Below are positions 30,773-41,578 of a DNA stretch of 64,000 nucleotides, in pieces. Source of the stretch: Macrothele yani (taxonomy: Eukaryota; Arthropoda; Arachnida; Araneae; Macrothelidae). Below the pieces are notes generated by a model. That model saw only the letters and a list, made by a program, of their open reading frames with translations. It ran no database searches and was not told where the DNA came from. Numbering within the stretch: the stretch's first letter is position 1; the number at the start of each line of letters is the position of its first letter. The stretch covers positions 80,017,127 to 80,081,126 of the forward strand of contig CM077023.1 of assembly GCA_039090855.1 (NCBI GenBank). The letters run 5' to 3'. Made by a program: the position numbers and the translations under genes.

Positions 30773-31772
30773 GTAAAGGCTCCATGCTGGGACTTTATCT
30801 ATCACGGTGTCAGTTGTACCCCTTGATAAAGCCAGTCGTGATCCAACTGTTTATCTAAATCCAACTATGTGTTCTTTCTCTTTCTTAGCTTCACCGGTGG
30901 ATGACGCGTTAAGGCGACATTCTAATATTGCGGATTGAACCGTAACACTCACTTCATAAAAGAGCTAATTTGTATACATATTAGTTGTACATGGAGATAT
31001 CTAGGAACATCATAAAGAAGATAATAGTCACCAGGTTTAAACCCTGGACAGTTTTCTAAATCAGAGTTAGGCTGTAGTGTAACTCTGCCATAGTTATAAA
31101 ATGCATGGTTGGCTGTTGGCATTTGTTTGTATACTCGGGAGCACATGTGTGACTTCATAAACTAGAAATTACGACATATACGGTAGGGTTATCTCAGGGC
31201 TTCACAACTGTTTTGAATGGTAACAGAAAACAGAGGGAGTGCCATGTGTAATTTTTCCTCTTCTTTTTTGTGTCAAATGATTTATAGAAATTGCGATATT
31301 CTTTTATGTCACAGTAATTCACATAATTTTTAAAATGCTTGTCATTTACACAGCATACAGTAACCATTGTAAGTACTGAAATATTTGAGAAAAAACGCAC
31401 TTAATTGTTATTGAAAGTAAAAATACTCTTGGAAAATTATCCTTATACCATAAAAACTTACTTATACGTACCTCGACGGCCGATGCTTTTGGTTATTCGA
31501 AAATTTCAGGTAAAACTGCAAAACTTTAAGCCAAAGCTTTCTAAAGACTTTCTGAAGTTCTGAAACAAATAACAAGAGAAGAAAGTTAGTTTCTCACTGC
31601 CACCTGAAATGCAAAGAAGATAAAATCAAATGGAATTTTTCACAAACTAATTCCTCTCTCTCTCTCTCTCTGCATATCCTAAGACTTGTTCGCCACTGGA
31701 GTTGACGATATGTTTAACTTAGATTGCTGTAGAATTAAGATACCTTTAAAAAAATCAATTTAACGATGTTTT
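30773..31772. other. No gene recognised
   Basis: AT-rich, with a (CT)9 tract at 31654-31671. Nothing else supported. Confidence 0.4.
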
Positions 31773-31787
31773 AAAGAAATTGAATTC

Positions 31788-31990
31788 TTTTTTTTGATTG
31801 GAGGTTTAACGACCACCGTGAGCAACTCAATGGGCTATAAGCAGTGGCCCGTCACTGGTTCCAGGGAAGGGAGAGAGCCAGTGCCGTAAGACAAACACAA
31901 CATCCATGCCTCACCGGGATTCGAACCCGGACCCCTTACGGACGAACGATCAGAGGCCAACGCCTTAGACCACTGCGCCACCGGGGCGGC
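31788..31990 (-). mobile_element. tRNA-derived SINE with 15-bp target duplication
   Basis: Full-length family member in reverse with a T run, GATTGGAGGTTTAACGACCA, the conserved body (missing about 15 bases near GTCCCTAATTTAGG) and a complete head ending CGCCACCGGGGCGGC. The direct repeat AAAGAAATTGAATTC flanks it at 31773-31787 and 31991-32005 without mismatch. Confidence 0.93.
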
Positions 31991-32097
31991 AAAGAAATTG
32001 AATTCAAGGCGGACTTACTGAAAACAAAATCGATGTCCAATGCTTTTACAGGAACTTAGGGTTTAGAAGTTGATTAATACAAAGCGGGAAGCAACTG

Positions 32098-32280
32098 ATG
32101 CTTACATTTATTTACCTTGGGCAACAGATACTTACATTTATTTACCTTGGGCAACAGATACAAAGCAAAAGCCATATCGAAGAAGAAATCAGTAGGTGTG
32201 TAAAACTTGGCTGGAATGTATTTGGAAGAAACAGCACAATTTTCAAGAGCAATAAAAACTCAATTATCTGTTTCTGACAT
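32098..32280 (+). pseudogene. RTE-like LINE short fragment
   Basis: Reads YLGQQIQSKSHIEEEISRCV then KLGWNVFGRNSTIFKSN, matching the C-terminal reverse-transcriptase region of the RTE-like copies at 46405-47290 and 50890-51935. The 30-bp stretch ACATTTATTTACCTTGGGCA... is duplicated in tandem at 32102-32161. Truncated on both sides. Confidence 0.65.
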
Positions 32281-32399
32281 AAACGTTTAACCAACAATTT
32301 GTACATGCATGGTGGTTAATCTCAAAACACTCTCCATTGCAACTAATATGCTTGTTCTAGCGTGTAACCCAGATCCTTAAAACGTGTGGTAGACTAGAC

Positions 32400-32560
32400 T
32401 GTCTTTGGGCAAGGACTTCAAAACCTCCTTCGCAGCTGTTTTGCATTCCCAATCGGTCTTAAAACGGAAAACACGTAACGGTTTGTTTAATTGCGGAAAT
32501 AACCAGAAGCTACATAAAGCGCGATTTGGGCTATACTCAATATGAAAGACAGCTGATTTT
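32400..32560 (-). pseudogene. Mariner-type transposase C-terminal scrap
   Basis: On the minus strand it reads EYSPNRALCSFWLFPQLNKP then LRVFRFKTDWECKTAAKEVL and KSLPKDSL. This matches the third catalytic block of mariner proteins (YSPDLAPCDFWLFP) and what follows it, with Asp replaced by Ser. Everything upstream is unrecognisable. Confidence 0.55.
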
Positions 32561-34181
32561 TTTTTTCTACATAAAATTCGTTTTACAGTGATTACAAGTG
32601 TAATCCCGAACGAGAGAACACACGATTTATGCTAAAGTGTTTCGTCACGGTTGTTTGGGTGCTTTCTTACGAAATGTCTAGTACATGCGAAAACTACCTA
32701 ATTTTGCTTCGACTGTCATCTCTGATAGTTGCAACTTGCACTCTTGATCAGAATCTCTGAAACTGAAGTCGATAGATTTCCTCCCCTTGCCGAATCCTCC
32801 ACATTTTGTCATTTAAACCCTTTATGTCAACGAAATCCACTTGCACGTGACAACATTTCACCACTGAGGGCTTCTTAAAGCATTTCATATGTTTCTTTCT
32901 CCTATATTTTAGAGGGGAACACAAAATTTTATCGCGTAACGTTGTTCAAGAGTCGACTGCGTGCTTTCGATGCGTAGGCGAAACGAATCACTATTAAAGT
33001 CTAAGTACTACAGCTCTTCTGTCACGAGCTGGAACAAAGCTAGACGTGTCTTTACGCGTAGACAGCATGTCTACCATCCGTTTAACGTTCGACACGTGAC
33101 CATTAGCGATGAGAAAATCGATTGTTTTGAAAAAATCAATTCTTTCTATTTGACTCACTAAAACAATTCCAACTAGGGAACGATTCGCGTAGGGAATGGC
33201 TCTCAGGTATCGATTCTGAGTCGGATACGAACTGAAAAGCATTTTCGTCCTTTGTTGACTCTTCCAGTTTAATGAATGAATTTCAGTTTAAATTCATTTT
33301 TAAATCTTACTGAATTCTCTTTCGTATTTAAAATGAAAGTTCATAAAATTGTTCACACAATTTATTGCATTTCTTACACTTTAATGTTCTTTGACCTGGT
33401 CATGAACCTCACTGAGACACCTTGGTGAACTTTTGATATCTAGTGAAAAGTAATTCTGACTGAGTCATTCAGGCAATCGTCTCTTTTCCGGCACGAATCA
33501 TTCTCGAAGGATTGATCTCTAGTAACCATTATGCAGCTTTTATTCAGCGAGAAAAACCAGACTTATTATTTTTTGACCAGCCCTCGTAAGTGAAAGTGTT
33601 TTTAACTCATGGTATCGCCTTAATTAGGTGAAAGAAAGCAGTGTTCAGGATGCAAGAAATAAAAAAACATTCGACCTTTTTTACTTTAAAATTTTTGGAG
33701 TGAAACAGCCCCCCCCCCTCCCCCAATGCAAAGCCTGATGTTCATAATGAGCTCTTTTTCTTTCCTTTTTTTTTTTTTTTTAAACCATGATTTCAAAATT
33801 TCGGTTATGCAGGATTCTTGGGCTACAATGACAGTAAACAAAAGCAAATCCCAATTTTTTCAATTTTCGGAGTCTGGATACAGTATTTCACTATAAAAAT
33901 AAAATTTCAAGTGCTGGTGGCTTCCAGCTGTAATTAGCATAAAAATGACGAAATTGCTCATTTTTTTTTTTGATTGTTATTTTGTCGGGTACTTTTGCGA
34001 TGCTTCCTCCCGCAAAAAAAAAAAAAAAATGTTTCGATAATTTTATGACGAGTGAATGAGTTAAAATTAAATCTATGTATGTGTTTTTTTTTTGTTTTTT
34101 TTTCTTTTCAAACAACCATCAATGTAAAAATCCCAAAACTCACCGTTGTTACTAGTTGAGAGACAGCTTGACACTGTCCAC
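32561..34181. other. No gene recognised
   Basis: AT-rich with several T/A homopolymers and a C run at 33709-33725. No repeat relationship seen inside the window. Confidence 0.4.
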
Positions 34182-34977
34182 CAGTGTTGTCAACTTTAAA
34201 AATCAAGAATGCAGTACACGCATGAAAAAACTGCTGTTTTTTCTTAACTGCTGTTTTTTCTTGCGTGTTCATTATCAGTACGCACGGACTTGTTCATTTT
34301 GATAAGCATATTTTTATCTGGTTTGAAATTTTTAATTTTTAATTTTTATTCACCCACTGTGCATGCAAAAATATGACACGTAGCGTACTAGCTAGTCTGT
34401 TCCTGTTTACTCTTGTTTAAATAATCTTCTTTGAAGATTTGCTTACACTCATTCCTAAAATTAAAGGTTATGGTACTTAAGAAAGCACTGCATCTTTTAA
34501 ATTCAGATTCACGTAAATCGTTTCCTAAATATGAAAACTTTCTCCCAAAAGCATGAACTTCTTTTTGTTTTTTACCTTCTGTAATAAATTATACATATTC
34601 ATTTTCCTTTATTTATTATGTATTTGTTGCTGAAGTGGAATCATCACCTGGTACAATGCTCAGAAATTGTCTTATTAAAGGGGCAATTGGTGTGGGGATA
34701 TTTCTAAAATTATGAGAAACCGCATTTTGTGCAGAAAGCACAGTTAATATCGTTGAAGCCGGAACATCAAAATTAAATAACTTTTTTTCTATTTCTTTAT
34801 ATCTTGGGAGACAAAATAACATTTTTATAAAAGGTCTTCGCCCTTGTTAGATTTGGTGGAATAACATGACTTTGGAAGTTGTAGTATTTTAAGTGTGCTG
34901 TAGTGCAATGTTAACTGGTATATCGTGCCTTCATTATAGTACAAACATCATAGTAACTAGTACTACTGACAACACTG
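34182..34977. mobile_element. Candidate hAT-type element (CAGTGTTGTCA ends)
   Basis: CAGTGTTGTCA at 34182-34192 is reverse-complemented as TGACAACACTG at 34967-34977. CAGTGTTG ends are common in hAT-type elements. The 8 bases on each side do not match, and only 11 bp of inverted repeat is clear. A minus-strand frame at 34616-34822 contains KLFNFDVPAS, which faintly recalls the hAT C-terminal dimerisation region; I consider that suggestive only. Confidence 0.35.
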
Positions 34978-35020
34978 CCTGGCGAACTAAAATTATAAGA
35001 GCAATGTCTTATCTGAAATC

Positions 35021-35561
35021 TTAGGTCTTCACTTCAAAATGTTTATTCTTAAATACATTATTTTCAGCAATTAGGTTTTGGCACTGAATTGATTTTATTT
35101 CCTCTCCATGTAACATCTTCTCAGAAAACTCGAAAATTATATCGCCCTGGAGCAGAAATCCCACCCATATTTCCCGATTTGTACCCAGGACAGCGGAGTG
35201 CCAAGCAATTGAAGCCAAATAATTTTATTATAGGAATTTGAACAACTTCAGATTTGCTCGAATAGAAGCAATCCAAGGCTTCCTCTTAGTGCCGACGATC
35301 CTTCAGCACCAGTCTCATCTCATCAATCCAGGAATGGATATAAATCACATCCCCTCTCCAAGGTGAGGTAATTTTCGAGTCTTTTAAAGAGATGTTAAAT
35401 GGAGAGAACAGTGAACTAAAAGCAATTGAATTCCGAAATCTGATTGTTGAAAATAATGTACTTTTGACAATCTCCAGGTCTATGCTTTTAAGTTCTACAT
35501 AAGATATCATATCACGCACGCTGAGGAAGTCCCTAATCAAGTTATACTCCAGGACACCCAC
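35021..35561 (-). other. Unidentified open frames, possibly a decayed coding segment
   Basis: Two minus-strand frames, 35286-35561 (91 codons, begins MGVLEYNLIRDFLSVRDMIS) and 35021-35218 (65 codons, with TNREIWVGFLLQGD), follow one another with a frameshift and stops between. Composition looks protein-like (mixed hydrophobic and charged residues, Trp pairs) but I recognise no family, signal peptide or catalytic motif. It may be a remnant of a host or viral-type gene, or chance. Confidence 0.2.
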
Positions 35562-36637
35562 CTAGCTAAATTCCTTTTCCACTCAGTTTTTTCTTCCAGC
35601 ACTATTTAAAGCAAAGCAGAAAATTTGCGTTTTTAATATGTTAAAACTCAGCAAATTTTCTTCTACAAAAAGATGACAACAGACACAGTACCATGCAAAA
35701 TGCGAATCTGATTCAATTGTACGGTTGGTCCTTGATATGTCGCAGTTAAACGGAATCAATTAATAAATTTTTGAGATAATATAAATTCGAGTCACCGAAA
35801 AATCACAAAAATTTATTTGCCTGTGTTGCAGATTTTTAGGGAATACATATTTTTTCGAGAATTTTTAATCAAGAGTCGGTGGAGTTCAAAAATGTATCGG
35901 ATAAATGAGCGCGGTTTGAAACCAATTCTTCGTGACGAAAACACTTAGCGGAATTAGAATTATTTTAATTTAATAATTTTGAGAAAGAGATGTGTTTTTC
36001 CGTACCAGTGAAGAACTCCTGCGGGCTTCCGTTGCCCTGACGACAGAATTCTGGACTAGTAAAATTCCATTTCATTTATCTGCAACACGAAATCAAGCTA
36101 TTAATTTTTGTATAGCTCCTGATACTTTTACCTTCTACAAGTGCAGTTTTGCATGATCATCCTGAGTGTGTTTGCAAAGATGTTGCCGAACTTAAGATTC
36201 GGACAAGTTTGTTATGTCAATGAGGTACATAGTGTCGTGTATAATAAGATACATAGCATCGTGTATAACTTTAGCAGATGTAGCTAGCTGATCATCTCGA
36301 GAGACCTGCACATTATTTTACTGACAACTTCCAAAAGTATCCGGACAGATTTTTCGTTTCGTATTTCCTTTATTTTTGTCATAGGAGACCCATCTGACAG
36401 CCCCATTTTGTAGCCTTCGCATTCTTGATGACTGGAAATGAACTGTGGACGTACCAGAAGCTATGTTTCAATTTTTAAGGTCATAACCGTTGTACAAGAA
36501 AAGCTGTCATAAAAATGTTACATGAATCTTAAGTGAATGTAAAATCCTTCAAAATGCTCAAAATTCAAAAAATTCTGAAATACCATAAGGATTTCTCTTA
36601 AAGAGAAAAATTTCATTTCTGCGTTCGCTTGTAAATA
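35562..36637. other. No gene recognised
   Basis: AT-rich. A 24-bp near-duplicate (ACATAGTGTCGTGTATAA and ACATAGCATCGTGTATAA) occurs at about 36226-36270. Nothing else supported. Confidence 0.4.
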
Positions 36638-36861
36638 TACTCACTGACAATGAAATTTGCGCACCTAGAAGAAAACGTACTACAACCGGAGTGCGTGCTG
36701 GTATGCAGATGATGCACATTTGGTGCGAGTGCGTATGACCGCACACCCTGTGGTGGCGCTGCCAACACGAACGGGTAGCCTTATAAACCGGTGTGTAGTC
36801 GATGCCCCATGAAAGCGAAAAGCACCGGCCGACGCAAGAAAGAGTACAGAGTGACAAAAAT

Positions 36862-37180
36862 TGTGACGTATATTCTAAATTAACTTTCATTTTTAGTTCC
36901 CTTTCCTGTGTAAATTTGAGTTTGTTCTCCGTTATACTTCCAAACTTAACGTTACATCTTCTTTCTCACGAGAATACTGTTGGCAACACAATTGAGGTCA
37001 GAGAGCAAAAGACGTATGAAGGTGAAAAGAACGATGGATAAAAAGGATGATACGGCAGTTGTTCGTGTGGATGTGTGTGTTGGTAGACGTTCGATTGTTA
37101 AGTTAAATGTGAAATTAACAATTTCAGTGCCATGTTGTGGAGTTCTATTGAATTAGTGCTGGAATAAAGAAGGAATTACT
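36862..37180 (+). mobile_element. Solo LTR-like segment inside the Tc1 element
   Basis: Starts TGTGACGTATATTCTAAATT and shares, in order, AACTTTCATTTTTAGTTCCC, GTAAATTTGAGTTTG, CTTCCAAACTTAACG, TTCTTTCTCACGAGAATA and TTGGCAACA with 61952-62260, and more loosely with 57032-57445. AATAAA is at 37163-37168, followed by a GTAAGT-like block also seen in the 57-kb copy. The 3' edge is not certain. No internal retroelement genes remain. Confidence 0.6.
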
Positions 37181-37321
37181 GTAAGTTGACTTCTGTTTAT
37201 GTTTCGTTTGGCCGTAAAAGCTTAATTAGGAACTATTGCACCGTATTCTTATTTTATTTCAACATTCCTTAGACATAACGTAAAACCAATCTTGCTCGCG
37301 AAAAAGACATTACTTTATAGA

Positions 37322-38334
37322 ATGCCGGGTAGACGACAGAGACGTCCATTTACGCAACTTACGGACTTTGAGAGAGGCCGGATCATCGGGCTGAAAACCA
37401 CAGGGTAGTTGGCGAGCCGTATAGCCTACTACGTGGATCGTTCTGACCATACCGTCCGACTGTATTGGGAGCAGTGTACACGTGACGGCACTGCCACACG
37501 GTGGAGCGGCTCCGGACGGACCACGAGGACCACCGGTAGAGAGGATCGACGGACCGGGCACCAGGCACGAACGGATCCCACGGGGACCCGGTCCACTACA
37601 CAGGCAGATGTAGCGGCTCCTGTGTGCCCACAAAGCCTTTCCTGACGTCTCGCGGAAGCGAATCTGCGATCCCCGCGCCCCTTATGTGTGCTGTCATTAA
37701 CACCGGAACGTCGCCAGCTGCGATTGCAGTAGTTCGAGGCCAGAGCGACGTGGAACGCCACAGACTGGCAACGAGTGGTATTTAGCGACGAGTGCCGCTT
37801 CGTTTTGGGCACAGATGATCATCGTGTCCGGGTATGAAGGCCCCGGGTCCACGGCACAATCCCAACCTCGCTACCGAGCGCCACACCTCCCCCATTGCAA
37901 GCATTATGGTCTGGGGAGCCATTGCCTACGATAGCCGATCAGCTCTAGTAGTAGCACGTGGATCATTGACAAGCCAGCGGTATGTGGATGAGATCCTAAG
38001 GCCCCGTGCGCTCCCATTCCTGGCCGGGATTCCATGTGCGCTGTACCAGCAGGATAACGGCCACCCGCACACGGCTCGGGTTGCCCAGGACTGCCTACGT
38101 TATGTCCAGACATTTCCATGGCCTTCCCGCTCCCTGGACATGTCCCCTATCGAGCATGTGTGCGACCAGTTGAAACGCCGGCTGCCGTCGTGCCGTACTA
38201 TCCGGGATTTTGAGGACACCGTCCAACACGTGTGGGCCAGTTTGCCACAGGACAACATCAACCGTCTGTTCGCCTCCATGCCGGACCGTATTGGAGCATG
38301 TAGCGCCGCACGAAGCTGCGCGACGCGCTATTGA
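37322..38334 (+). pseudogene. Tc1-like transposase with short D-E spacing, decayed
   Basis: The ATG at 37322 opens MPGRRQRRPFTQLTDFERGR then IIGLKTTG and a stop. The second part of the DNA-binding domain (HTVRLYWEQCTRDGTATR) and hook region are readable. The catalytic domain has VVFSDECRFVLG. A frameshift lies near 37840-37880, then IMVWGAIAYDSRS, LYQQDNGHPHTARVAQDCLR and SRSLDMSPIEHVCDQL. All three catalytic residues remain, but I count 32 residues between the second Asp and the Glu, against 34 in the other Tc1 copies here. It ends GACSAARSCATRY. Stops at about three places make it inactive. Confidence 0.8.
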
Positions 38335-38494
38335 AGATGACCAGACTGCGTGCCACAGATCCCTCTGTAATTGTCCTACAGCTCTGTTTTTGCGATCATG
38401 TGTATCATTCAGCTGTATCATTACGTCCATAACATTTCTATTCAATCCGATGCTTCCTTCTTGGTGCGCAAATTTCATTGTCCGTGAGTGTGTC

Positions 38495-40310
38495 ATATGC
38501 TGGAATGCGCATTAAATATCGTCTATTTGAGAACTGCATGAAACGCGGTTTACTTGTCTACTTTCACTACAACCTCCTTCCGTGAACATCCTTACTTCAG
38601 AGTTTGTGGTTACTCAAGGAATTTTTCTAAGTTTCAAGCTGATGGAATGATATTTTCTCATGTTTTTATGAGTGAATTAAATGGGCATCTTTCCTGTACT
38701 GTTTTGTTCTGTTTTGTTATTGTAACCATTGCTTAGGTGCGCATGAGAGGAAAACCATCAGGTTACAAAGTCAGGCTACAGTTTTTCACAGACTTAAAGA
38801 GGAAATTACTGATTGACCAATTGGAAGGTTTTATAATAGGATGGTAAAATGTGAGAATGTACTGCATGCTCAAAACTTATCACCAATAATAGGGAAAAAA
38901 AAAAAAAAAAAAAAGGAGAGGCGAAAGGAAAAAAATAAGTTATGACACCTAGTCGTACATTATCTCATCATTTAAATGTTGTCAGCAGACTTCGTTTCGG
39001 TGAGGTGTTGGGCTCAGATGATATGCAAGAATATCACCGTGGTTCTCAAGTACAGATTAATAAAATATTCCTGAAGAATACTTAACAAAGGCAATTCGGC
39101 CTTTTAAACACTTTCTAATGCATACTATTACTCAAAATCAATACAGTGGAATCCCTTACATACGTTTTACAAAGGACCAAATAAAATTAAATATAATTGA
39201 AAAACGTATAAACGAAGCAAGACACAGCACATTTTTTTGCAATGTGCGGGTAGTCGTTAGTGTCATTACACTAGGTACTACATACCACGTAGTATTTTTT
39301 CAAGTTCTAATGTATTTTTGCGATTTCCTTGGCCTTTTCAATTAGCATCGGACCCCTTATGGGAAAATAAGAGACACGGCACTGCTCAAAGAATTGAAGG
39401 ACAATGTCCTCCACTTTCACCAGTTTGAAAGCGCAGCTTTTTCAGTGTAGATTAAATTGAAAATTTGGCATTGCGATCTCTTTACATTTGTAAATCATCG
39501 TCGTAACAATCGAAATTGTAATTTTTATTTTTGCTGCTAAAACCGTTTTCGTCAGCGTGTGATTCTCGTCAACTTCCATCAAAATATCCATTTTATCTCT
39601 TTACGAAGTCATGGCTCCCTTGCAAGAAAGCGAATACATACGAAGGTCTCAAAGAAAGAGTCCGATATGATAACGTCGAACAAGAGCAAGTGTCTGCTGC
39701 AGGTACTAATGGTAGCTTAGCAGGAGAGCGCACATTCTACAGAGTGAGTCATACAGCAGGTGTATTTCAGGAAATAGGGAGAGAGAGAAAAAGATGGAAA
39801 GGGGCGATTGAAAAATAAAAAAAAAATCGTGGGGAAGGAAGAGTGTGAGAAGAGCGCTAGGTAAACTGAATTAGCATGGCTTGAATTTCTAATTCATGAC
39901 AATTCACAACTACAATTTAACGTATAAATAAATAGAAAGCTAATTTGATTAAGGTATAATTGATAAAATTTAACATTAAGGACAATTCAGAATTTTTGGA
40001 CTGGCGATATTTTACTTACAAATGAGAAAAACGTTTAAGTGAAAAACTTATAAACGGCGCTCTACTCTATTCGATAATCCATCATTACGAGATGTATAAA
40101 ATGCAATGCTCAGCATAATACAGTTGTTTGAAGCTGAATGCTAATCAGGCTAAACGTTTGTGAAATTCAACGCTAGTTAGTCTTAACGTTGTTGAAGGTG
40201 GATGATAAGGAAACACCAGGAATAAAGAGTTTTAGTGTCTCAGCTGTCTCAAAGTAATTCCTTACGTCGAGTTCAGTTTTGTCTGTTTTCTCTTGAACCC
40301 TGAGAGTATT
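38495..40310. other. No gene recognised
   Basis: Includes an A tract of about 25 (38888-38912) and a 95-codon unrecognised frame at 39531-39818. The segment 39008-39112 shares short blocks with 3486-3560. No supported gene. Confidence 0.35.
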
Positions 40311-40319
40311 ATATTAGAT

Positions 40320-40495
40320 AGTAATGATGTACAAAGGGTCTTGTGTGAGACGTACTACGGATGTCAGTGAAGCTCGAGTTGTGTGCCAATATCGCTGTAA
40401 ATACATCAACAGTAAAATCAAATACCATCAGTATCTTTGACTTGGAAGATGATGTTGCTTTGAGAAGCTGACCTTTGAAACTCAGAGAAGAGCTT
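40320..40495 (+). repeat. Unclassified dispersed repeat, copy B
   Basis: Homologous to 11139-11330: GATGTACAAAGGGTCTTGTG, GAAGCTCGAGTTGTGTGCCA, GACTTGGAAGATGATGTTG, CCTTTGAAACTCAGAGAA. A SINE is inserted at its right end. Confidence 0.65.
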
Positions 40496-40503
40496 GCTAA
40501 TTT

Positions 40504-40730
40504 TTTCTTTTTTTTTTTTTTGATTGAAGGCTTAACGACCACCGTGAGCAACTCAATGGGCTATAAGCAGTCGCCCGTCCCTAATTTAGGGTCACTGGTT
40601 CCACGGTTGGGAGAGAGCCAGTGCCGTAAGACAAACACAACATCCATGCCTCACCGGGATTCGAACCCGGACCCCTTTCAGGACGAATGATCAGAGGCCA
40701 TCGCTTAGACCACTGCGCCACCGGGGCGGC
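40504..40730 (-). mobile_element. tRNA-derived SINE with 8-bp target duplication
   Basis: T-rich tail then GATTGAAGGCTTAACGACCA, the complete family body, and GATTCGAACCCGGACCCC to CGCCACCGGGGCGGC. GCTAATTT flanks it at 40496-40503 and 40731-40738; the left copy merges with the T tail so its length is uncertain. Confidence 0.9.
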
Positions 40731-40738
40731 GCTAATTT

Positions 40739-41564
40739 GTTTGGATGAAAGAATGATTTTTCAGCATCTTTCAGAGATTTTCCACTTAGCAGAAAGAACG
40801 ATGCACCATGCAAAATAGGATGTATACGGTTATTATTAATTTTCATTGTTCAATTATTCGGTGCTAGAAACAATTTTGGAGTAAAACGTTTAGAAGTGGA
40901 TATATCGTACCAAACACAAAAATGCGTTTGAGGCACCGAGACAGTAAACTGAATGTCAGAGAAGTGCTGACATGGATTACCATTCTCATGGTTACTGCGA
41001 TCCGACGAAACAGATATTCTATTAATACAGCTCAAAAATGCTCACATATCGTTTCTCCAGAGAGGAAGGGGAACTAAGTGATTCATTTATTGTGCATTCC
41101 TTAAAAAAGTCGTGCGAAAAAATCCCATAACGCACTACTGATGAAGATCCTGTATGTTCACCGATGCCAGGCGAGGACGAATCATAAAGAGAATAGATCC
41201 AAAACCTATTTATAATAGATTTTCATGAAAGTATAGAAATAGATGAAGTGTGATAACATCCGTACTGGGGCAACGAAAAGAAGGAATCACGATGAAATAG
41301 TGGAAGTTCCGGTACAAAGCCTAAGAGTAGTAAAAAAAAAAGAAGAAATTGAAAATGAAATGAGACAAGGTCACACAATACTTGAATTTAATGAAAATAT
41401 TTTTGCTATACAACACAGTACATCAATGTTTAACAAAACACAAATATTATAAATGTAGTAAACTAGTTTAAGTGATTAACACAGTGGAGTAGAAACATGA
41501 ATATCATGTAATATTACAAAGATAAATTCAAATTAAAAGGTTTAAAATGAAAGGCTTAAAATGT
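40739..41564. other. No gene recognised
   Basis: A 69-codon frame at 41243-41452 (contains KKEEIENEMRQGHTILEFNE) is lysine/glutamate-rich but has no family match that I can name. Confidence 0.35.
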
Positions 41565-41578
41565 TTCAGCCACATGGT

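Larger units (their letters stand above)
36640..38490 (+). mobile_element. Tc1-like transposon split by an LTR insertion
   Basis: The left end CTCACTGACAATGAAATTTG then CGCACC (36640-36665) matches, in reverse complement, GGTGCGCAAATTTCATTGTC near 38463-38482. TA precedes the left end; the exact right edge is uncertain by a few bases. The 5' leader up to 36861 is interrupted by an LTR-like segment before the transposase start at 37322. Without that insert the element would be about 1.4-1.5 kb, the usual Tc1 size. Confidence 0.8.

Noticed and set aside
31900..31990. tRNA-gene-like sequence (box A and box B)
   Set aside because: It is the head of the recurring SINE: same body, T/A tail and target duplication. 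The same applies to every other GGTTCGAATCC-type box in the window.
33709..33725. C-rich run as a possible i-motif/G-quadruplex
   Set aside because: A single homopolymer-like C run without four separated tracts.
37310..37812. Several long minus-strand frames around 37.3-37.8 kb
   Set aside because: Antisense to the Tc1-like transposase; GC-rich coding DNA produces long opposite-strand frames.
41128..41165. CTGATGA on the plus strand near 41133
   Set aside because: No pairing downstream and no GAAA; a chance heptamer.
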